DNA of 6,944 nt from Bacilli bacterium (GTDB lineage: Bacteria; Bacillota_I; Bacilli_A; RF39; UBA660): NCBI GenBank assembly GCA_017461465.1, contig JAFTYN010000001.1, positions 1 through 6,944 of the forward strand. The letters run 5' to 3'. This document shows positions 5,024 to 6,944 of this stretch, piece after piece. The translations under genes and the position numbers were made by a program. The notes beneath the pieces are model-generated. The model was not told the DNA's origin, made no database searches, and worked only from the letters and a program-made list of their open reading frames with translations. Position 1 is the stretch's first letter; every line of letters starts with the position of its first letter.

Positions 5024-6247
5024 TTACATAAATAATGTATATACTTTTTTCTTTGGAGTTTTAGTTTCTTCTATTACACTAATACCTGGTAAATCTTTAC
5101 CTTCTAATAATTCTAAACTAGCTCCACCACCAGTTGATATATGTGTAAATTCATCTTTATAACCAAAGTTAATTGCAGCAGAAGCAGTATCTCCACCACC
5201 AATTATAGTTACAGCATCATCTAACTCACTTAAACATTCGCATAATTTTTTAGTTCCATTTGCATATGCTTCTTGTTCGAAAACTCCCACTGGACCATTC
5301 CAAACAACTGTTTTACTATCTTTTAAAATATCTTCAAATACTTTAATTGAAGCAGAACCAATATCAAGTCCCATTTCATCATCTTTAATATCACTTATAA
5401 AACATTCTCTTGAAGGAGCACCTTCTTCTAAACTTTTAGCGCATACACAGTCAATTGGAAGAATTATCTTATCACCATGTTCTGCAAGCATTCTTTGGCA
5501 AAATTCAATATTTTCTTCATCTAATAAAGATGCTCCTATTGGAAGTCCACTAGCTTTTAAGAAAGTAAAAGCCATACCTCCACCTATAAGAATATGATCT
5601 GCTTTATTTACTAAGTTTTCAATAACCGCAATCTTATCACTTACTTTAGAACCACCTAAAATAACATTAAATGGTAGTTCTGGATTATTAACCGCTAAAT
5701 CTAAATTTTCTATTTCTTTTTCAATTAAGAAACCTACACCATTAGGTAATTTTGAAGCAATACCTACGTTAGATGCATGAGCTCTATGTGCAGTACAAAA
5801 TGCATCATTAATAAATATATCTCCAAGAGATGCCCAGTAAGCTCCAAGTTCTGGATCATTACCACTTTCTTTTTTACCTACTAAATCTTCATAACGAGTA
5901 TTTTCAACAAGTAAAACTTCCCCTGGTTTCATAACTCCAACTGAACCTTCTAAAGTAGTACCTCTAGTTTCATCAACAAATATAACTTCTCTATCTAATA
6001 ATTCACTTAATCTAAACGCTACTGGTTCTAAAGTATTTTTAGCCTTATCTTCCTCTGTTTTAATTCTACCTAAATGAGATAAAAGGATAACTTTAGCACC
6101 ATTATCTAAAGCATAATTAATAGTTTCTAAACTTTCTCTTATCCTATTATCATCAGTAATTACGCCATCCTTAATTGGAACATTAAAATCTACTCTAATG
6201 ATAACTCTTTTATTTTCTAAATCAAAATCTCTAATTGTTTTTTTCAT
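5024..6247 (-). CDS. pgk: Phosphoglycerate kinase
   Basis: 407 residues, the usual bacterial size plus a few C-terminal residues. Transfers the acyl phosphate of 1,3-bisphosphoglycerate to ADP, the first ATP-yielding step of glycolysis, in the cytoplasm. N-domain substrate motifs: 'RVDFNVP' (18-24), 'LSHLGR' (56-61), 'LLVENTRY' (112-119) and 'NDAFCTAHRAHAS' (147-159). C-domain nucleotide motifs: 'ILGGSKVSDKI' (196-206), 'VVWNGPVGVFE' (314-324), 'IIGGGDTASA' (348-357) and 'STGGGASLE' (371-379). The position usually Gly in NDAFGTAHRAH is Cys151. The ATG at 6247 is preceded by AGGAGA with 6 nt spacing. First gene of the pgk-glycosyltransferase-tpiA operon, with its own promoter upstream; GapA is not in the window. 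Confidence 0.97.
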   Translation of the reverse strand: MKKTIRDFDLENKRVIIRVDFNVPIKDGVITDDNRIRESLETINYALDNGAKVILLSHLGRIKTEEDKAKNTLEPVAFRLSELLDREVIFVDETRGTTLEGSVGVMKPGEVLLVENTRYEDLVGKKESGNDPELGAYWASLGDIFINDAFCTAHRAHASNVGIASKLPNGVGFLIEKEIENLDLAVNNPELPFNVILGGSKVSDKIAVIENLVNKADHILIGGGMAFTFLKASGLPIGASLLDEENIEFCQRMLAEHGDKIILPIDCVCAKSLEEGAPSRECFISDIKDDEMGLDIGSASIKVFEDILKDSKTVVWNGPVGVFEQEAYANGTKKLCECLSELDDAVTIIGGGDTASAAINFGYKDEFTHISTGGGASLELLEGKDLPGISVIEETKTPKKKVYTLFM

Positions 6248-6273
6248 AATCTGTCTCCTATCTTTATAAGTCC

Positions 6274-6302
6274 ATTATACCTTTTTTATATATTCTGCGC
6301 AA
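6274..6302 (-). promoter_or_regulatory. Promoter of the pgk operon
   Basis: Minus strand: TTGCGC (6302-6297), 17-bp spacer, then a perfect TATAAT (6279-6274). The -35 keeps the TTG core only. The predicted start is near 6267, about 20 nt before the ATG and including the AGGAGA site. No operator or leader structure is evident in so short a leader. Confidence 0.65.
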
Positions 6303-6303
6303 G

Positions 6304-6322
6304 AAAAAAGCACAATATGTGC
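6304..6322 (-). terminator. Intrinsic terminator after the small membrane protein gene
   Basis: A 5-bp GC-containing stem GCACA/TGTGC (6310-6314 with 6318-6322) and a 3-nt loop are followed by six T residues (6309-6304) on the minus strand. Beyond a T-T mismatch, upstream A residues could pair with the T-tract and lengthen the stem. It lies just before the pgk -35. Confidence 0.7.
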
Positions 6323-6329
6323 ATTTTGT

Positions 6330-6698
6330 TTACCCTACAACTACATAGGAAATTGAACCATCTTCTTCTTTTTTTGCTTTAACATAATAATCTTTAAGTT
6401 CTTTATCGGTCGGCACTTCAATACTCTCATTAATTAACCCATTTGTAATAAGTTCATCAGTTGTAATTAAGTTTATATCTCCTACTTCTTTAAAATTATT
6501 AAAATCATCTTCTTTTTTGTCCATATATATTTTAGCAGCATCTATAAGTATTTCATTAAATTCATTTACTTTTTTTTCTTTCTTTGTTTCACTAGTTTTT
6601 TTAATAAGTGTACTTCCACCTATTATAAGCGCAGCAAATAAAACTATACCTGCTAATACTAAAATAAATGTGCTACTTTTTACTTCTTCAACTTTCAT
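6330..6698 (-). CDS. Small single-span membrane protein, pilin-like outline
   Basis: 122 residues, not recognised as a named family. One hydrophobic helix spans about 10-32 ('FILVLAGIVLFAALIIGG') and is followed by a Lys-rich charged stretch (33-43). A soluble domain follows with a helix (about 44-60), 'TTDELITNGLINES' (79-92) and a strand-like end 'SISYVVV'. The layout (N-terminal helix, amphipathic helix, then a 'leads to LI..G.I' turn and a small beta domain) recalls pseudopilin-like proteins of Bacilli, but there is no prepilin-peptidase site (no G-F-x-x-x-E). The basic cluster after the helix argues against a simple exported C-domain, so topology is uncertain. The start follows GGTGAT (6707-6702). 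The gene has its own promoter and terminator and lies after a secreted-looking gene. Confidence 0.7.
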   Translation of the reverse strand: MKVEEVKSSTFILVLAGIVLFAALIIGGSTLIKKTSETKKEKKVNEFNEILIDAAKIYMDKKEDDFNNFKEVGDINLITTDELITNGLINESIEVPTDKELKDYYVKAKKEEDGSISYVVVG

Positions 6699-6716
6699 AC
6701 TATCACCACTATATAA

Positions 6717-6733
6717 ATTATATCATAATTATA
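6717..6733 (-). promoter_or_regulatory. Probable promoter of the small membrane protein gene
   Basis: Two perfect TATAAT hexamers occur in tandem on the minus strand (6733-6728 and 6722-6717). The second has the extended form TGATATAAT, identical to the one before the zinc-ribbon gene, but would leave only about a 12-nt leader; the first gives about 23 nt. Neither has a good -35. The upstream side overlaps the preceding terminator. Confidence 0.45.
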
Positions 6734-6736
6734 AAG

Positions 6737-6762
6737 AAAAAAGAGATTATTTCTAATCTCTT
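6737..6762 (-). terminator. Strong intrinsic terminator with GAAA loop
   Basis: A perfect 9-bp stem (6741-6749 with 6754-6762) closes a GAAA tetraloop on the minus strand and runs into six T residues (6742-6737). The stem overlaps the stop codon of the upstream gene at 6761-6763. Confidence 0.85.
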
Positions 6763-6944
6763 AACTAACTCTTGTTATTCTAGCATAACCATTTCCAGAA
6801 TGACCTATTACAGTAGTGCCATCAGGGTCTTGGAAACTTTGATCACCAGCTATAGTAGATGCAGAAGTTAAATAATAAGAACTATTTAACAACCACCCTG
6901 CAGCATCTGTAGGATTACCATTTTTCCATACATTAAAGTTAGCA
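6761..6944 (-). CDS. C-terminal end of a glycine-rich-tail surface-type protein (5' end outside window)
   Basis: 60 codons and a TAA stop are visible; the start lies beyond the right edge. The tail contains 'GHSGNGYARIT' (47-57), resembling the closing motif of bacterial glycine-rich domain proteins. It is preceded by Ser/Thr/Gly/Asn-rich sequence with aromatic residues ('VWKNGN', 'GWLLNSSYYLTSAS'), a composition typical of extracellular beta-rich domains. No cysteine is present and no LPXTG-type anchor or membrane helix follows, so any anchoring would be N-terminal. The family assignment rests on a short motif. It is followed by a strong terminator and then by a small membrane protein gene. 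Confidence 0.65.
   Translation of the reverse strand, partial: ANFNVWKNGNPTDAAGWLLNSSYYLTSASTIAGDQSFQDPDGTTVIGHSGNGYARITRVS

Noticed and set aside
6517..6871. Plus-strand hydrophobic open frames near the right edge
   Set aside because: They cross a terminator and a promoter of the minus-strand genes; their hydrophobicity reflects the complement of Lys/Glu-rich coding.

Overview
This is an AT-rich window in which every supported gene lies on the minus strand. The content points to a compact, low-GC Gram-positive (Bacillota, Bacilli or Mollicutes-like) chromosome. It carries a clear Spo0A, Shine-Dalgarno sites complementary to the usual 16S rRNA tail, sigma-A type promoters, intrinsic terminators and glycolysis genes. 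Tryptophan is encoded by TGG wherever I checked (HD protein, LRR protein, Spo0A, Pgk), so the standard bacterial code is likely and the Mycoplasma code is not indicated. An uncultured gut-type Bacilli lineage is a plausible but unproven placement.

In the direction of transcription (right to left), six units can be separated by terminators and promoters. (1) The last 60 residues of an exported-looking protein with a glycine-rich-family tail, followed by a strong GAAA-loop terminator (6737-6944). (2) A small single-span membrane protein with a pilin-like outline, with its own promoter and terminator (6304-6733). (3) An operon of pgk (phosphoglycerate kinase), a GT4 glycosyltransferase of the diacylglycerol glucosyltransferase type, and tpiA (triosephosphate isomerase), with a 23-nt overlap between the last two genes and a shared terminator (3027-6302). 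(4) spo0A, preceded by three Spo0A-box-like sites placed exactly 10 bp apart (2145-3027). (5) A small tail-anchored zinc-ribbon protein (1761-2137). (6) A near-consensus promoter driving a leucine-rich-repeat/transglutaminase-fold protein. Its last codons overlap by 56 nt the start of an HD-domain phosphohydrolase that runs off the left edge (1-1757).

Functionally, unit 3 joins two glycolytic enzymes to membrane glycolipid synthesis. Unit 4 is the master sporulation/stationary-phase regulator and appears to be autoregulated. Units 5 and 6 are uncharacterised.

I found no RNA genes, mobile elements, CRISPR arrays or phage genes. The most interesting items are the helically phased 0A-box array upstream of spo0A and the translationally overlapped LRR-transglutaminase/HD cassette. 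No intergenic gap exceeds about 115 bases, and each one is accounted for by terminators and promoters.
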